In this document: positions 48,776-63,000 of the stretch, piece after piece
How positions within the stretch are numbered: position 1 is the first letter of the stretch
Layout of the letters: every line of letters begins with the position of its first letter
Assembly (NCBI RefSeq): GCF_003473485.1
Contig: NC_053045.1
Location: 49,642,494 to 49,706,493 of the forward strand
Length of the DNA: 64,000 nucleotides
Direction: 5' to 3'
Source of the DNA: Medicago truncatula
Taxonomy: Eukaryota; Streptophyta; Magnoliopsida; Fabales; Fabaceae
Made by a program: the position numbers and the translations under genes
Notes under the pieces: model-generated
The model's database searches: none
Told to the model about the DNA's origin: nothing
Seen by the model: only the letters and a program-made list of their open reading frames with translations

Positions 48776-49120
48776 AAAAGCTAGAGGTACTTGTAATCTT
48801 ACAATTTTGTTCACAGATTGTTGAAAAACCTTTTAGTTTTTGCTTGATGTATATATGCAGTTTATAGAGTTATAAAGTTAATATGAGGCAAGATCCACAA
48901 TTCCACACCAATATGTCAACCTGTATAAGAACTTGTGAGTAACCAAAAGATCATAAAAATTGTATTCTAAATCATTAGTTGTTGCCAAAACACCATTTTT
49001 TTTAGTGTGTTGAACACATTCATGCTATGCCTTAAGCACTTTATTGTGTTTCTTTAGTTCAATAAGGCAAAAAGCACAAGTTGCTTTAATTCAAAAAGGT
49101 ATTTGTTCACTGTGATTAAA
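48776..49120 (+). repeat. Duplicated 3' flank of membrane-protein copy B
   Basis: Matches the reverse complement of 38690-39038 with small indels; similarity fades after about 49120. Marks the outer limit of the inverted duplication. Confidence 0.8.
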
Positions 49121-49960
49121 GTTATCCATACTAAACTTCCTCTTTGCCCTATATATCCCTTCACCATGGAAGTTATCTTGATTCATATATCAACCATCAT
49201 ATGAGCTTTTCATCTTGCAAACTTTGGGTACAATTTGTTTTCTACATTCGAAGTTGAACCCTTGAATGATTGATTAACTCAAATACGTATAACTTATACC
49301 AGGTCAACTTGTGCCATCAAAATAGAGCTGTTCAGTAATAATATTAATTCTCGAGCTTAAAACATTTTTTCACTAGCCTATACATGTAGGGTTTCAACTT
49401 GTAGTTTATAGCGTATCATTTGATAAGCAATAACACAAGTCATGAATCTCTTTCTTTTTTTTTTTCTTTTTCTTTTTTTCTGTGAGCAAATGTTTTATAC
49501 TATCAACTCCATTCACAACTGTGGTAATATCTCTTAGGAGTGTATATAGAAGAGCACATGATGTAATTAATTAAATTAATCTCCATAGGGAGGATTAATT
49601 TCCGATTTTGACTAGAAATTTGGACTAACAAAAAATTTTACTCCGTTCACAACAACTACTTTAAATTAAGCGGTTTTATCATATTATAAAACTCTACCGT
49701 TTTTATATGTAAGAACCAAACTCAATACTCCAAAATTTATAACACTCATATATCATATCATGTATACTAATCACATACTATGTTACAAACAATGTCTAAA
49801 GGAGCTTTTGGTAACATGATTGTAATAACTATTTAGTAGATCTGGCACTTTAGAAATAACAATACTCTTGGCGACAAACAATGGAAAATCTGAAATATCC
49901 TTCATTTTATAGAAATCATGCGTACCAAATCTAACTTATGTTAGTATTCACTCTTCTAGA
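49121..49960. other. Spacer, no gene seen
   Basis: CTCCATTCACAACTGTGGTA followed by a TGTATATAGAAGAGCACAT block (49507-49560) resembles 44867-44927, upstream of copy B. Otherwise AT-rich. Confidence 0.35.
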
Positions 49961-49964
49961 CATC

Positions 49965-50450
49965 ACATTGTTAAGTGGACCACACCTCAAAATGGATGTA
50001 TTAAGTTGAATATTGATGGAAGTTGTGGTACTTTCGGACTCCGGTGACATTGATTCTCGCAGTTTACTTCGTAACAACAAGGGATTGGATAGAGGTTTCT
50101 ATTCTAATGAGAGGGGGGTAAGGACATGCGCTTTTTGTTGAGCTTCTTGGGGTTTATCATGGGTTCGTGTTGGTAATTAACAACTCTATTCAACTCGTTA
50201 TTTGCGAGACAAATTCTTAAAAAGTTCCCCATCTTCTTCAACATCGGGAGCACTCTCATATGCATCATATGCATGTATACATTTTTTGTTGGTGAAGATT
50301 TTTGATTTAACGGATCATTTGTTGCGCAGATTTTTTGGCCAATCTTGAACGCTCTTCAAAGATAAATGTAACCTTTTGACAATCTCTCCCATTAAATTAG
50401 AGCCGGTGATGAGACTTGATACCCCAAACTAGACCTTATTTATATGTCTT
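49965..50450 (+). mobile_element. LINE RNase H-like fragment
   Basis: Translation starts KWTTPQNGCIKLNIDGSCG, the classic opening of the plant LINE RNase H-like domain (W.PP..G..KLN.DGS). Downstream DFLANLERSS-like and LPLN pieces are in broken frames. A decayed fragment. Confidence 0.6.
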
Positions 50451-52190
50451 TTTTTCTCGTTGTCTTTCTAAAATTAAAATATATACTAATCACATGTGCT
50501 AGATTCTATGATAGTCAACTTCTCTAATATTGAAGTTTATCTTGCTCATTTCTATATAATCTGAAATATAATTTTCACAAAACTCTTCTATCAAAAAATA
50601 AAAGGTTGTTTTGGCTCCATTTTCATGATACACACAAATAGAGAAAATAAATCTCCATGACTAAAGAATAATAATCTCCAAATTAAAAGGTTTTCGTTAT
50701 GTCCATGTGAGTTTAATTTAGTTGATATGAACAATGTATAAAATATATAAAATTTAAGGTTTGAACTTCGGCCACCACAAAAAAAAAAAAAAAAAAAAGT
50801 TTTCTTTGTTCTGTAAGTACAACTCAATTGATAGTTGTAAGAATAATATTATACAGAGGTTAGGGATTGAACTCGAGAATCCTCATTTCTCCACATTTAA
50901 ATTGTGTGAATCTCAACCATTAGGCTATTCACAAAAAAAAATATAAAATTTTCTCTTTTTTTTTTTTTGAGGGATAAAAGGTCTTCTCTTCTATATTTTT
51001 ATGTTTTTAATTATAAGTGGTTTTCTTTTTTATCAAATAGAGTAATGACCTAGTTCACATTTTAAGATGGTTAAGTGAGATATATGAGATTTGAACCCCA
51101 AATATCGTATATAACATTACACTATCCTTACAAACTAAATTATGTTCACGACTACTCGGTGGTTTTCTTTCTATCAAAAGCAAAAATCTCCAAAAGGAAT
51201 ATACCCATTATTCTATTCCAAAACTCTTATTTTCTTTTTCTTTTTTGGACAGATATTTCAAAACTCCTATGTGTTTCCAAGAAGAATATACCCTTATTCT
51301 GAAACTCCAATCCGTCTCCATCACTCCATTCCGAAAATCGCATAAATATTCACGGATATAACTAGATATAGTATAGATCCTGGTGAAGTACTAACCACCT
51401 CCAACCAGCTTCATTTCAATTTTCCATATCTACACACGGATATGCCAAAAAATTGCAAGAGATCATTCATTTGTATAGAAAAATAACATGGAAATTATGA
51501 GAGAGAGAAAGAGTAAATTTATCACAGACATTAGACAATGATATAATATTTTTATCAAAAATTATAAATGTTAAAGAGTATGATTTTGTAAATGTAGAAT
51601 TGTTTACACTCTTATTTAAACACAAACTATTTTGCATATTATTGTCTTGGACAATTTTGAAAAGGCTTGAATATACTTTTGATTTCCATAAATAAGAGTC
51701 ATTTTGATTTTTGTCACTGCAAAAAATATTTTAGTCTTTATAAATATAACAAAATTTGTCTTTTATCCTTGCTATTTGTTTAATCTTTGTAAAATTTGTT
51801 CATGTTAAAATTACTCCCAGTAAAATGTGTATGATGTCAATTTTATTCCTTATTTACTTAGTATTGAAGGGACGAAAAATCAAATGTTTTACGTATTACA
51901 GAAAAATAAATTTCAAAGTAAACAAATTTTACAATGATTAAATTTTGTTGCAAGGACTACAAAAAAAATATTTTTTTACAAAGGCTAAGAGAAAGTTTTG
52001 TGCATTTGCACAACCAAGGTCATATCGAAACCATTTGAAAAATTAGTATCTTAGTTAAAGCATACTTGATTTATAAAAAAGAAATAAAATTTAAAATTTT
52101 CTTTACAACACAACTTATCCAATTAAATCAAAAGTTTTTTTTTTCACTTTTTCAAATAAGTTCGATTGGCTTAAATAAATCCAAAGTTAA
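50451..52190. other. AT-rich spacer, no gene seen
   Basis: Has a long A tract (50779-50798) and T tracts. At 51660-52010 there are weakly inverted 'TTTTGTAGTCTTTATAA'-type words, perhaps a decayed hairpin element. ORFs at 51075-51345 are overlapping and low complexity. Confidence 0.35.
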
Positions 52191-52194
52191 TCAT

Positions 52195-52489
52195 GCGTAT
52201 GTTTGACGCCGATGATAATAACAATTGATTTTGAGTGAATTTATTTTGTTTAAAAGTGAGTTCAAGATAAAGTGATTAATGTTTGAATACATTCATGTAA
52301 AACTGAATTAAACAATAAATTTAAGTTTAAAAATCAATTCTAGAATCAAAATATACAAATTATAGAAGGAAAATCAATTATATAAACAAAATAAAATTCT
52401 ATTGAAAAACAACTAAACATGTTAAAATACATTTCTCACGTCTGAAATTAATTTTGGCTCTTGCAAAAATGAAATCAAACATACACTTC
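52195..52489. mobile_element. MITE with CGTATGTTTGACGCC ends
   Basis: GCGTATGTTTGACGCC at the left and GAAATCAAACATACACTT at the right are imperfect inverted repeats. About 295 bp, AT-rich, non-coding. Confidence 0.55.
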
Positions 52490-52841
52490 AAAGATTTAAA
52501 CTTGTAATAAAAAAAACAAATCTTAAATCCAAAAGTTCTTTGGTTTGAGCTCTATCAGTGCTCTTGGTGTGATGTAAACATTCAAGAAGTGCTCTCTTAA
52601 TCCTAAGATCTTTTTAATCGGACATCACCCCTAAAGTATTTTATGAAGAAAAAAAGTTCAAAGTTAGTTTTTTTTTTATTACAAAAAGTACATAGTACAA
52701 AGTTAGTTTTTTTTTTTTTTACAAGAAGTACAAAGTTAGTTAATGAGTAGTTAATTAATTTCCTTAAAATAATGAATTTTATCAAAAATTAAATTAATCA
52801 ATTAATTACTTTAATGCTCCATTATTATGTTATAAAAAAAA

Positions 52842-53288
52842 GGCTTAATTACCTTTTTGTCCTTTAACTATTTAATTGGTATCGGATTGGTCCTCTAACT
52901 AAAAATTGATTTATTTTGGTCTTTAAGTTTCTCACTGTTACTACATTTAGTCTTTACTGTTAGTTTTATTCAAATAAATGTTAGGGTTTGTGTTATGTGG
53001 GTACCTGACATCCTGTTTCACAAATACATATGAATCATAACAGTTACCAATAATATCAGTCACTATTTAATCATAATACCTTAACAAGGCATATGATCAA
53101 AATGATATTAATAAATAAAATTAGAGGACCCACATAACACAAACCCTAACGTTTATTTGAATAAAACTAACAGAAAGGACTACATGTAGTAACAGTGAGA
53201 AACTTAGAGGACCAAAATAAATGAATTTTTAGTTAGAGGACCAATCCGATACCAATTAAATAGTTAGAGGACCAAAAGGTAATTTAGC
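52842..53288. mobile_element. Long-armed hairpin element at the ATG8 promoter
   Basis: Left arm (GGCTTAATTACCTTTTTGTC to GGGTTTGTGTTATGTGGGT) and right arm (ACCCACATAACACAAACCC to ACCAAAAGGTAATTTAGC) are inverted copies of about 165 bp around a small loop. The right arm ends within about 50-100 bp of the likely ATG8 transcription start. Confidence 0.8.
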
Positions 53289-53456
53289 AAAAAAAAAAAA
53301 ATAGTTGTGAAAAAAAGTATTAAAGCAAGCAAAGCAGCGAAGTTTATCTTTTCGTGAAGCAAAGCACTCCCTTCTTGGAGTTCCGTTCAACAATAAAACA
53401 GATAAGACACAGCGTTGATTTCCTTCTATTTCTCGATCTCCTTCACGATTCACGAG

Positions 53457-53728
53457 GTTCAATTCATTTCCTTCAATTTTTCAACTTTTACGTTTTTCGA
53501 TTTTCAATCAAACTTGTACATCAAATTTTCAATTATTAGAGGTTTTTCTCTTTTCCTTTAAGATGATCGAAAACTGCATACAAAATTATCTGAAATTTAC
53601 GGTTCTTTTTAGTCAATTTTCAGTTTTGTTCTTGCTTTTCATGATTATTTTTCAGTTCTTGTTTGATAATTTGAGAGATTGATGAAATCCTATTTCTAAT
53701 TTGACCTTTTGTTTGATGCTATTTGCAG
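53457..53728 (+). other. ATG8: Likely 5' UTR intron of ATG8
   Basis: A donor at CACGAG|GTTCAATT and an acceptor at TTTGCAG|GAAGA just before the ATG delimit a T-rich stretch without in-frame coding. A 5' leader intron is usual in plant ATG8 genes. Confidence 0.55.
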
Positions 53729-53733
53729 GAAGA

Positions 53734-55627
<1,894 letters not shown>

Positions 55628-57177
55628 CATATCATAGATTTACAGTATATGATATGTCGCTCCCTCATTGGCTTGTTCATAAATTCACAATGGTACTTAA
55701 TAACAACAGACATTGTTCTCAATTGCCATGTACAGCTGCATGTAAATTATATTCTAAGAACATGTTTAATGTTGAAAAGTTTCCTGGTTCAGTCTTTCAA
55801 CTCTTTTATTGATTGTTCATCATGCAGATCCATGATGTAATTTGTTAATTGCAAATAGATACTTTCAAGTAGTTTTTTATTGTTTCAATCAGAACAGAAA
55901 AAGTTGTAGAAGATTTTCCTCTCCAAATTTGTGAAATCAATGAACTGGTTTGTAACAATCACATGCATAACAGTGGTGGAGACATAGGAGATGGTTTAAG
56001 GATTTATGGTTCCCTTGGAGGAGAAAAGAACTTTCATTCCTTTCGTCTTTAGATCTTCAACCCACTATCGAAATCCTTGAATGAAAACAATTCAAGCAAT
56101 ATCCTAATTGTATCCCTCTAGCAAATATTGAAATCTCAGTTCTTTAGAAAGATTTTTCATAGTGTTTGATAGTAAGAGAGTGTAGAGAGACGGTGTTTTC
56201 AATGAATTGAATATCTATAGGAAGATATATTTATAGTTGGAGATTTTTAGAACAATTGAAAGCTGAAAAATGGTGAAAAAATACCTTGTGAATTGATTCG
56301 ATCATTTAGTGAATAGATTCACAAGTTCAAAAGCAATTTTGGGTTCATTTGAAAATAACCTAATTGGGATGAATAATAGATCCATTCATCAATGCTGTGA
56401 ATTGATTCAAAATCCCAATTGTCTTCTTGTGATTGAAGTTTAACAAATTGATTTAGTCAACAAGTTTGATTTAATCTTTGTTCAATCACTCAATTAGAAT
56501 TGTTATCATCTTGATTGCATAATTGTCATAGATTCAATTTGTGTTAGTAGTGATTTCTTGTATAATCTTATGTGCTGAGAGAAAGGAAATTTAACGTGAT
56601 GGGTATACCAAGTACAACAGTTTTTAAGAGACCTCGCATCTTATTTTGACCTCGAATGCTCGTACCATTTCCAATAATACAAAATACAATCACGGTATTA
56701 TTGCTTAAGGACTACAATAATACAGCCATTTAAGGACTGGGCAAATCTTACACGTTATTGTGACATCATAGGTACCAACTCTAACACTAAGTGAGGACCA
56801 ATCTTTAAGGATAAAATAATGCACACTCCTATTTGAGATGCTCTTAGACCTGTCTAAAACTAAGCTTTTCACTTCATGTGTCAAACTTATAAGAGAGTCA
56901 ATTAAAATCAAAAGGCAAAACTTACCCTTTTCTTTCTGATGATGATGCTATTTAATTTTCACCAAATAAAAAATGAAATATAAAGCCATGATGTTGGCTG
57001 GATTTAAATCTCAAAGGATAATATCTTCTTCAGCGTACAAAATTCGCTATAAAAATGAATATGGATTTCTCGGTGGACAACAATTCAAATCAGATAAAAA
57101 ACAAAAATGGAAAGCTGAAGATGACAGCTATCCATGTATCCTTGATTTATCCTGACCCCTATTCCTAACCAACAAAA
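55628..57177. other. ATG8 3' flank and spacer
   Basis: Includes the likely ATG8 3' UTR. At 56260-56530 there is a run of ATTGATT and GATTCA words (for example GAATTGATTCGATC, GAATTGATTCAAAATCC) suggesting an internal repeat. No gene seen. Confidence 0.35.
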
Positions 57178-60100
57178 TCAACTACTGCTACAGCTGACGA
57201 TGAATGGGTTGATAAATCTGAGTAGTTCGGATGTCCGGATCCCTAGCTTCAGATCCACCTCACCACCACCCAACCAAAAGAAATCTGGAGTCAGTTTTAC
57301 AATAGCTTCATCCAAAATCACCTGAAATCAACCCATAATATTCAATCAGTAAAGGAAGAAGTCAAAGGCTATTATTCTATAGACCAGGCATCACAATATC
57401 TAACTGGAAAAGAGACTGAATTATCATTTGAATGTAATGCAACAACAAAACAACTGTTTCAATTAATTAGCAGACCACGTGCCTTCGGACATTATTCATA
57501 GGAAAAGAGATGTGCTAAAGTAGGTCTAAAATTTGAACCCCATACACTCTGAGGAGTCTGGCTTTGGATTCATTTGATTCTAGTGAAGGTATATGCTCAA
57601 AGATCTTACAAGAATTCAACTTAAGATGAGCATCATGGTTCCACAATAAGTAGGAAACAAGAAAAGAAGGTGCTTGACAGCAAGCTACATTCTTTCAGTT
57701 TTTTTACATGTACAAGGTGAGAGTCTAAAGACTAACAAAACCAAACATGTAGAATTCAACGCAAAGGGTCAATTGTTACCACACACAAAAAATGGCATGC
57801 CTTCTTTTGTCCCTTTAGACCGGATTTAAGAGGGACAAACAGACAACTTATATATATGGACTGGCTTAACAGCTGTAAGAAAGATTGGAACAATTTGGCT
57901 TTTATACAGATGTTCCATGAGAACAAGGATCCTACATAGGAGGCATTCTCATAAGAATGATGAACCCTCCGTAAACATGCTTACAGCAGAGAAAAAGCAG
58001 TTGTATCCCAAGACAAAACATGCCAAAGAAATGTCAAGAAAAGTCTTAGTTATTAACGCATGTAATCATTGCAACAAGTAAAAGAAAGAGGTCGAACATA
58101 TTATTATACACAAATATGATAAGAATTAAGATTCAGATAGGTCCATCTTTACCGGAATGTCTGTTTTCATTCCGATACAAGTCACAGCATTGTGCCCATA
58201 TCCAGTTAACTCCATTGATATTTCCTCAGGAGCCAGCCTCACTGTAATTAATAACAATATTATTACATTCCAAGCAATAACAGGTTGCACATATAAAACA
58301 AAAGGCATAAAAGATTCACAAGGAGAACCACGATGATCAGACAAGCATTGACTACAGCATATAAAAAACATTTTTACATGATGAATAACCTAGAGTGATC
58401 GATTTCAGCAAGCATGGATCTCCCAAAATTTCACCTGATCATAAATTTCTTTCATATATCTGACACTTAGAATTTTCATGCAAAAACAATTACGTAGTCC
58501 AGGGTTTATGATCACAGTTTCCCCACAATCTTATCTGCTGCAGTTTGCAGAATCACTGAAAATTGATTACAAAATGTAAAAAGCATTTTCCATTGGTGAA
58601 TATACTGAGTTCCAATAAGTGGTTCTATAAAGTGATGGGTGTCAACAAATACAAACCTCCTAACTTTCACTCACTTTATCTATCTAGCAAATTTTCTTCA
58701 TTTATGCCAATCAGAATGTTTGGTTATCGCAAAACCATTACACGGTCGAGGGGCTTATGGTCTCATCCCCTGCAATTGCATTGCAAAAGTTCAAGGTAGA
58801 GAGATCGGAAATGAGACAATGCAGTGCATTAAAAACTAATTCAATGAATGCAAATATTCACTTTATCATCTCTTGCCACTTGCCAGTGAATATTTACAGT
58901 TGTGGTAATCCAAAATTTACACTTCTGTGCATTGAACTCAATAGCCATTGTGCACCAACAGAGACCCATGGACAACCATAACCTTACGCATTGAACTCTC
59001 CTTCACTAAAATTGTAAATAACAACAACTAACAATGAGTTTGGATTCACGACGGTTCTCTTCTCAATGCACAGTAGATACGAAGCTAGCATTTGTAGCAT
59101 TCAGTGGACGTCTGGTGAGACGTCAATCTACCATAGAAACCAACACACTGGAGGCCACATAGACACATGCCAGTTTCTCAAATATACCAACTGGGTAGTG
59201 TTTATAGTGAGAAGGTTCTCCTCACAATTCCAATATAACCTAACAGCTACTCTAACATCACTGTCTGAGAAAAAATTCTAACAGACTCCACTGCCTTTCC
59301 AGCTCAACAAAATCAGTGACACTATAACAAAATAGAAAGGGACGATGAAAATCAAATACCAAACTCTGCCGACCCAATTGAGAAAAACTTAGTAAAGGAC
59401 TCATAATAAGCATAGCAAAATCCACATATACTATATGCTACTATTATTGGTTACAAGTTGGACTGTTATAAAATGCACTACACCTTGTGTTAGGCCCAAA
59501 GATACTCGGTCTAAAAGACCAATTTAGTAAAAGTCATTTTCTCACAAGCTTATGGCTTATTTTTACTAACTTAAAGTGTTATAAGCTAATTCAAGTAGCT
59601 TATAGCTTATCATTTTCTCTCTCAATTTTACCCATGTCATCATAATTTTCATATGGCCTTAAAAAAAAAAACATATTTTATGTATTTCATATTTATACGT
59701 TAGTTCAACTGCTAATTTTACCGAACACTACAAATTCAATTTGTTAGTTTATCTGCTACAAGCTATAGCCATCAGCTACCCCAACCTAAAATTGATGTTA
59801 TGAGTAAAATAAAGTAAGCTTACAGTTGAATTTCTTTTTGGCTATAGTTCCATTGTTGAGAGAGTACAAAAAGTTTCTCACAGCCTCAGCATTGAACCGA
59901 GCAGTATACTGAAAACAAAAACAAATTACATTACAATCCAAACAAAGCCACACAAGAATTAACAAAAAAAAAATTAAAATTAAAAAACACAGAACCTGAA
60001 CAACGACAACATAGTACTTAGAATTATTTCGATCAGAACAATCAACAACATTTGCAGGTGCTTGCGTGTTAACCAAAACTATGCTTTTACAAAGATGGTG

Positions 60101-60382
60101 AATCGAAGCGGCGTTAAGAGCATCGCGACGAGATTCGAGAGGCCAATCGTAGTAATCGGAAGCGACCCTTTTGAAGGAGAAGTCGTTAACGTTGTTGGTG
60201 TGTAGAATGGAAGAGAGGCGAGAAACTGTTTCTGTTTCAGTTTCAGTTTCAGTGTCAGTGTCAGTGTGAGGGTCGTTGATGAGAGGGGGGTTAGGTGGAA
60301 AATGAGAATCTTGTTCTAGTTTTGATATGCGTTGGAGGAGCTGGGTTTGGACTCGTTCCAATTCTCCAAGGGCTTCTTCCAT
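57178..60382 (-). CDS. YbaK/ProX-type aminoacyl-tRNA deacylase-like protein
   Basis: Predicted trans-editing type protein: YbaK-domain proteins hydrolyse mischarged tRNAs such as Cys-tRNA-Pro or Ala-tRNA-Pro. Exons (minus): 59996-60382, 59824-59908, 58153-58241, 57178-57321, giving 234 residues in phase. The start is the ATG at 60382; the upstream TTG in the same frame is not used. Residues 1-25 form a short coiled coil (MEEALGELERVQTQLLQRIS). An acidic Thr-Glu run (DTDTETETETETV, 41-53) follows. The YbaK core spans about 85-234: YTARFNAEAVRNFL, then RLAPEEISMELTGYGHNAVT, and IPVILDEAIV with FFWLGGGEVDLKLGI near the C-terminus. That is the plant At1g44835-like group. The G-G-G-E/D-L motif expected for the fold is present. 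Substrate specificity cannot be read from sequence. Confidence 0.88.
57322..59800. other. Long introns of the YbaK gene
   Basis: Between exons 2, 3 and 4 there are only AT-rich sequences and small ORFs. Near 59490-59790 AGCTTAT words resemble those inside the element at 2434-2760, so a decayed relative is possible. Confidence 0.35.
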
Positions 60383-60680
60383 TTTCTTCAAGGATGTTCT
60401 AAAATCGATCAGTTTTCAGTTATATACCTCAAATTCGTCCTATTTTGCGAAAATTTACAGACCTCCTTAATTTTCAAAAATCGGTCAAATTCGTCTGAAT
60501 TTTGTGAAATAGTTATTTACAAAATGTCAATCAAATCAGTCACTCCGTTAAGTTGGTCTGTCAACAGAGGTGACGTGTAATTGTCAAAGGACCAAATTGA
60601 TGGATTTTCAGAAAATTGGCAACGAGTCTTTCTCCTCTTTCTCGTTAACGGCTCTTTCTTTCCCAAATATATAAATTTGA

Positions 60681-61088
60681 AAGGAACTTCTACGGTACAC
60701 CCGTAAATTAAAGTGTACCGGTACTCTCGCTTACATTTTTATAAATTAACTATCATTTTTTATGAAAGAAATAGGTGTTTGTTGACATATATATTTTAGA
60801 AAATATCATTTTATAAGAAAAAACATCATTTCATTTTGTAGAAAAATCATACTAAATTTTTCTACATTTTATTGTAAAAAATAATCAAAATTCTCTATGA
60901 TGAGTAAATAGGAATTTAGAAAAAATCAATTTTTATTGTGTTGACGTTTTTGGTAAATAAGATTTAGTTATTATAATTATAGGTGATAGAAAATATATTT
61001 TTTACTACAAAAAATAACTCATTTAACTATTAATTTAAGGATTTGGTGTACCAATACACTCAAATTGTTGGATGTACCATAGAATTTG
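60681..61088. mobile_element. Nested MITE with GGTACAC inverted ends
   Basis: CTTCTACGGTACACCCGTAA, then AAAGTGTACCGGTAC, is inverted at the right as GGTGTACCAATACACTCAAA and GGATGTACCATAGAATTTG. It lies within the larger candidate element, so it inserted later or travelled with it. Confidence 0.6.
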
Positions 61089-61242
61089 CCAAATTTGAAA
61101 CCCTATTGTTATAATTTGTCACATAGAGTTCAAAATTCCCCAAAATTTCTTCCATGAATTGTTGTCAATGTTCTTCCCCAATTCAAAAAAATTAAAACCC
61201 TAATTTTTTTTATTCAATTCGAAATTCAAAAATCAGTGGTCA

Positions 61243-61650
61243 TTGTTGAAGATTCGATGTTCAGAAATGATGGGAGGTAGACGTATAGGAAAAAACAACT
61301 ACAGCAGTCGGTCTTCATCTTCAACCTCTATGTACAATGATGAGGTGAGAGAGCTTCAATGTTGGTGTCCTAGAATTTGTGTTGTAAGAAAATCCAACAC
61401 TGTCAACAATGGTTATGTGATGTGTGAATGATTTGTTTAAATAGTACTGATTTTGTCTTTTGATTGTATAGGATGATGGTGAAAATTGTAAATTTTTTGT
61501 GTGGGTTGATGAAGCTGAAGAACTGAGCTATTTTAAAAACAATGGTGCTGGTCATGGAAGAAATGCAAGGTTGATGGAGAAGCCAAAGGATAGGGGAGAG
61601 AAGAGGTTTGGAGGGCAAGGTTGATGCATAAAGTTGATTGGGTAGGAAGT
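61243..61650 (+). pseudogene. Degenerate GRF-type zinc-finger gene
   Basis: Translation gives MMGGRRIGKNNYSSRSSSST, then QCWCPRICVVRKSNTVNNG from the N-terminal half of a GRF finger (C.C.....R.S.T..N.G). After a probable short intron (GT-rich region up to TATAG at 61471) it continues DDGENCKFFVWVDEAEELSY, the second half of the same finger. The conserved GRRFxxC block between the halves is missing. The frame closes soon after, at a 127-bp tandem duplication. GRF fingers occur in plant transposon-associated and DNA-binding proteins. I consider the gene broken, although an unusual splice form cannot be excluded. Confidence 0.5.
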
Positions 61651-61789
61651 GAGCTTAGGTTAAAAACAATGGTGCTGGTCATGGAAGAAATGCAAGGTTG
61701 ATGGAGAAGCCAAAGGATAGGGGGAGAGAAGAGGTTTGGAGGGCAAGGTTGATGGATAAAGTTGATTGTGTAGGAAGTGAGCTTAGGTT
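61535..61789 (+). repeat. Tandem duplication of 127 bp
   Basis: Copy 1 (61535-61661) and copy 2 (61662-61789) start AAAAACAATGGTGCTGGTCA and end GAAGTGAGCTTAGGTT. They are almost identical, with one extra G in copy 2 and a few substitutions, so the event is recent. Confidence 0.9.
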
Positions 61790-63000
61790 GATTAAGATAT
61801 TGATATGAGTATTTTGTTTGATTGAGTTGTTGAAAATGCTATTGTATTGTGCCAAGTCCATGTAATGTTGTAATGAAAAGAGGTTGTCAATGAATGAATC
61901 AAACCTTTCTGGCAAAAAATTTCAATCAAATTGGTCCTTGAATTATATACATATTCATCATATCGATCCTCAAATTAGTGAAAATACCATCAAATAGGTC
62001 CTTGAATTTTCATACCAGATATCACTGTGATCCTTGGTGCATACATTTGCTGAACAAAGTAAAAAGTAAAAGACAAACACTTTGATTATAAAAAGACAGA
62101 CATTTGCATACCATCATAAGTCATATATTTGATGTTCATAAGTCATTACATAATCAAAAAAATAACATTACATAGCTATCAAGTCATCAAATCATTTGAT
62201 GTTCTCAAGTGATTACATATGCAAAAAAGCATAAACAAAACAAGTCCAAAAAACATTAATTAAACTAGTCCAAAAGCATAATTTAAACATGCATCAATGC
62301 TTTGGAAATCCAGGAGTTGGGATAAACTCCATGTATTGGGGTTGAGTAGAAGCGGATGGTCCGTAATTTGGATTTGGAACTCTAATAACTTCAGGAGCAG
62401 TTGGATTTGTGGAGCAGGACCCCTCAGTGGTGTTTGTTTATGCATGTTATTTGAAATCACTGGTCATGTCATGTCATATCTCCTTGTACTCATTCTCTGC
62501 AAATAAAATCAATCATATCAGCCCTTAAATTATAACAAAATCCTTCAAATTAGTCCTCAAATTATGACAGTAAGACTCAAATCGATCTAGGACAACACAT
62601 GTAATAGAGGGGTATAATTGGAAACACAGGAAAAATTACATTGAAAAGTTAAATCTTGAATTTTTACCATTTCCATCGATTTAGTCCTTGTACACGTGAC
62701 TGCCTTGTTGACACGTGTACATGAGAACACAGCATGCAAGAGGACACATCATCACCACTAACGAAGCTTTTGGACGGAGGGACCATTTTGATGGACGTCT
62801 GTAAAATTCAGGGACTAAATAGATATTTCGCAAAATTTCGGGACGAATTTGGCCGATTTTTGAAAATTCAAGGACGAATTTGAGGTATTAATCATTATGA
62901 AGTTTTCAAAATCCAAAAATATTTTTAAACATAAACATAAAAATAAATATCAATCATAAATATTTTCCTAAAAAAAAAAAAAAATCATAAATATGTTTTA

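Larger units (their letters stand above)
60427..62887. mobile_element. Candidate TIR-bounded element carrying a GRF finger
   Basis: The left end (TACCTCAAATTCGTCCTATT, then TTTTCAAAAATCGGTCAAAT) is inverted at the right (GGCCGATTTTTGAAAATTCA, then GGACGAATTTGAGGTA). The arms are about 90-120 bp with some rearrangement. Inside are a nested MITE, a degenerate GRF zinc-finger gene, a 127-bp tandem duplication, and more CCTCAAATT repeats at 61917-62040 and 62520-62590. No transposase seen. No target duplication confirmed. Confidence 0.5.

Noticed and set aside
50870-50930. Possible tRNA-like T-loop words (for example GGGATTGAACTCGAG)
   Set aside because: No acceptor stem or anticodon arm can be drawn around it; no tRNA was found anywhere in the window.
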